Position numbers and translations under genes: made by a program. A model generated the notes under the pieces. The model did no database searches and was not told the DNA's origin. It saw only the letters and a program-made list of their open reading frames with translations. A stretch of DNA of 64,000 nt from Parahoeflea alexandrii (GTDB lineage Bacteria > Pseudomonadota > Alphaproteobacteria > Rhizobiales > Rhizobiaceae). The stretch spans positions 682,001-746,000 of the forward strand of contig NZ_JAPWHB010000002.1 of the NCBI RefSeq assembly GCF_027214025.1, written 5' to 3'. This document shows positions 62,126 to 64,000 of this stretch, piece by piece; position 1 is the first letter of the stretch; every line of letters begins with the position of its first letter.

Positions 62126-63328
62126 ATGAACCGCCACGTCTCAAATCGTGATATTTCGATCCCCGAGAACTGGGACCGGCGTGGCCTTCCCGGGTGGACC
62201 TATCACAGCGACGCCTTTCTCGAACTCGAGAAGCAGGAGATCTTCCGCAAGCACTGGCAGATCGCCTGTCATGTCTCGGACCTGCCGGACCCAGGCGACT
62301 ACACCGCCTTCGACATGTGCGGCGAGCGGGCGCTGGTGCTGCGCGGCACCGATGGCGAGGTCCGCGCCTTCCACAACATGTGCCGTCACCGCGGCGCCCG
62401 CGTCGTTGCCGATGAACACGGCTCCTGCAAGGGCGCGCTCGTCTGTCCCTTCCACGGGTGGGTCTACAATCTCGACGGCACCCTGCGTGGCGCGGCACGG
62501 CCCAAATCCTTCCCCGACCTCGACAAGGTCGAGTTCGGCCTGCAGCCGCTCGAGGCCGAAGTCTGGAACGGCTTCGTCTTCGTCCGCTTCGAAAAGGGCC
62601 CGCAAGGCTCGGTGGCCGAACTGTTCCAGCCCTTCGCCGAGGAAATCGCCCATTTCAACATCGCCGACATGGTGCCGAGCGGCGAGATCTGGACGATGGT
62701 TTCCAAGGTCAACTGGAAATCCGTTCGCGACGTCGACAATGAAGGCTACCACGTGGCGCTGGCCCACCCGGCGCTGCAGGATCTCTACGGCCGCTCCTAC
62801 TACGATGAGCCGTTCGTCAACGGCATCTCCAGATCCTATGCCGAATGCAACGAGAACGGCCGGCGCTGGAGCGTGCGGAATTATCTCAAGGCCATGCAGC
62901 CGCGCCCCGGCATGCCGGATTACCTTGAGCGCGCCTGGGTCTATTACGGCATGTTCCCTAATGCCGTCATCGCCGTCACGCCGGAACTCGCGCAGTTCTA
63001 CCAGGAGTTCCCGCTCTCGACCGGCGAAACCTTGCTGCGCGGCTCGATCTACCGCTACCGCGACGAGACCCGGCAACAGACCGTCGCCCGCAAGCTTGCC
63101 GCCCGCATCGACTACGAGACCATGGGCGAGGATGTGCGGCTGACCGAATGGTCGAACGAGGCGATGAGCTCAAGCGCCTTCCAGGGCTTCTATCTCTCCG
63201 ATCTGGAATACGGCGTACGCAGCCATCACGATCATATCCGCGCAACCCTTCCGGTCAGCACGCTCGACGAGCGCCCGAAGGAAGACGAGATTGCCGCGCT
63301 GAACTCCGAGATGACGATCGATTTCTGA
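62126..63328 (+). CDS. Rieske (2Fe-2S) oxygenase, single alpha-type subunit
   Basis: Oxygenase of 400 aa. Rieske ligands C86/H88 (MCRHRG) and C107/H110 (CPFHGW); the mononuclear iron site is in VDNEGYHVALAHP. No beta subunit or reductase lies beside it, so it is probably of the demethylase/monooxygenase kind that borrows a reductase, for example the glycine-betaine/stachydrine group; the VanB-like reductase upstream could serve. AGGTG precedes the ATG at 62126. Confidence 0.88.
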   Translation: MNRHVSNRDISIPENWDRRGLPGWTYHSDAFLELEKQEIFRKHWQIACHVSDLPDPGDYTAFDMCGERALVLRGTDGEVRAFHNMCRHRGARVVADEHGSCKGALVCPFHGWVYNLDGTLRGAARPKSFPDLDKVEFGLQPLEAEVWNGFVFVRFEKGPQGSVAELFQPFAEEIAHFNIADMVPSGEIWTMVSKVNWKSVRDVDNEGYHVALAHPALQDLYGRSYYDEPFVNGISRSYAECNENGRRWSVRNYLKAMQPRPGMPDYLERAWVYYGMFPNAVIAVTPELAQFYQEFPLSTGETLLRGSIYRYRDETRQQTVARKLAARIDYETMGEDVRLTEWSNEAMSSSAFQGFYLSDLEYGVRSHHDHIRATLPVSTLDERPKEDEIAALNSEMTIDF

Positions 63329-63344
63329 TCTCCTCCGGACGGCG

Positions 63345-63398
63345 TCACAAAAGCTACACCCGCCTGGCGGTTGCCTCGGGCGGGTGTTGCTTTTGTGA
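63345..63398. terminator. long bidirectional hairpin between convergent genes
   Basis: Positions 63345-63364 (TCACAAAAGC-T-ACACCCGCC) pair with 63379-63398 (GGCGGGTGT-T-GCTTTTGTGA): a 20-base stem with one T-T mismatch. It separates the convergent Rieske and aminotransferase genes and has T-rich arms in both directions. Confidence 0.75.
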
Positions 63399-63427
63399 TC
63401 TTACGACCGTTTGTCTCCGGCGCGGTG

Positions 63428-64000
63428 TCAGCCCTGCCAAATTCCTTCCTGGCGCAGGTCGCGCATGGTCCGCGAGATCCCCTCGTGCAGGATCCCGGCC
63501 ATGGTGTCGATCTGCTCGCGGCTGATCACCAGCGGCGGCGACATCACGCACATGTGCACCAGCGGCCGCACCAGAAGGCCAAGCTCCTGGCAGTGCCGGT
63601 CAATGCGCACACCGACTTCGGTATCAAGCCGGATCGGATTGTGGCTTTCCCGGTCCGCGACGCACTCGATGCACGCCATGAGCCCCATGCCGCGCACCTC
63701 GCCGACAAGTTCCAGCTCTTCCAGCCCTTTCATCTTCTCATGAAAATAGGGCGTGATCTCGCGCGCATGCTCGAGCAGCTCATCTTCGAGTATGTCGAGG
63801 TTCTTCAAGGCCACCGCACAGCCGATCGGATGGCTGGAATAGGTCAGGCCATGCGCGTACATCGCCTCGGGATGGTTGGAGGCGCGAAGGCTTGCAAGCA
63901 GCCGGTCCGACACCACCATGCCGCCCAGCGGGAAATAGCCGGATGTGACCCCCTTGGCGAAGGTGATGATGTCCGGCACCACGTCGAAACAGCTCTCGGA
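63428..64000 (-). CDS. class III aminotransferase, 5' part cut by window edge
   Basis: C-terminal 190 residues of a PLP enzyme of the omega-amino-acid:pyruvate / acetylornithine aminotransferase family (usual length 430-460). The PLP Lys lies in ITFAKGVTSGY; PLGGMVVSD, HGLTYSSHPIGCAVAL and EVRGMGLMACIE follow. The N-terminal half is beyond base 64000. It likely transfers the amino group of a beta-alanine-, taurine- or polyamine-type substrate; which one cannot be told. Confidence 0.9.
   Translation of the reverse strand, partial: SESCFDVVPDIITFAKGVTSGYFPLGGMVVSDRLLASLRASNHPEAMYAHGLTYSSHPIGCAVALKNLDILEDELLEHAREITPYFHEKMKGLEELELVGEVRGMGLMACIECVADRESHNPIRLDTEVGVRIDRHCQELGLLVRPLVHMCVMSPPLVISREQIDTMAGILHEGISRTMRDLRQEGIWQG

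Overview
The window is high-GC, gene-dense alphaproteobacterial DNA. The housekeeping run rpoZ / rsh / DUF2062 / acpS / lepB / rnc / era / recO, the RopA-like porin, the FrcABC-type sugar importers and the many ABC and TRAP uptake systems fit a Hyphomicrobiales (Rhizobiales) genome of the Rhizobiaceae/Phyllobacteriaceae type, for example a Hoeflea-like marine heterotroph. The genus cannot be fixed from this sequence alone. No phage, plasmid replication or CRISPR genes are seen. The only RNA gene recognised is tRNA-Ser(GCT).

Layout. (1) 1-5615: a leftward cyanate uptake and hydrolysis operon (NrtA-, NrtB- and NrtD-like ABC importer, then cyanase, cut by the window edge) opposite a divergent PAS-AAA-Fis enhancer-binding regulator. 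(2) 5665-13493: the core leftward run rpoZ, rsh, DUF2062, acpS, lepB, rnc, era, recO and a hotdog thioesterase, mostly joined by 4-8 base overlaps. (3) 13893-23996: core and envelope genes (NYN protein, type-5 uracil-DNA glycosylase, smpB, dapA, soluble lytic transglycosylase, alpha/beta hydrolase, a helix-hairpin-helix membrane protein, a 32-aa membrane microprotein, an OmpA/BON protein and a RopA-like porin). (4) 23932-25800: a scar containing an 85-base perfect inverted copy of the porin leader fused to the 3' part of a tyrosine-recombinase gene, followed by tRNA-Ser(GCT). (5) 25792-35583: two ribose/fructose-type ABC importers with a Gfo/Idh/MocA oxidoreductase, an NAD-dependent epimerase and a LacI regulator; a near-identical AT-rich element lies in both promoter regions.

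(6) 35629-44094: a leftward catabolic operon (TPP enzyme, D-amino-acid dehydrogenase-like flavoprotein, TRAP transporter, TauE/SafE exporter, BASS-type transporter) with a divergent Asp/Glu racemase-family gene. (7) 44606-49862: a complete LivJHMGF-type ABC importer with a Tat-type binding protein. (8) 49982-64000: a ring-cleavage or side-chain catabolism locus. Its leftward operon encodes a VanB-type reductase, a two-subunit Rieske oxygenase, an acyl-CoA ligase, a thiolase-fold protein lacking thiolase catalytic residues, a DUF35 protein fused to a degenerate SDR, a cyclase-family hydrolase and an active-looking SDR. Rightward lie a MarR regulator, a second TRAP system and a second Rieske oxygenase; a class III aminotransferase is cut by the right edge.

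Themes. Four transport operons place a GC-rich stem-loop directly after the solute-binding-protein gene. The most novel-looking content is the thiolase-like / DUF35-SDR pair inside the Rieske operon (an Ltp2/ChsH2-like retro-aldolase arrangement), the racemase-dehydrogenase-TPP-TauE cluster, and the porin-leader/integrase chimera.
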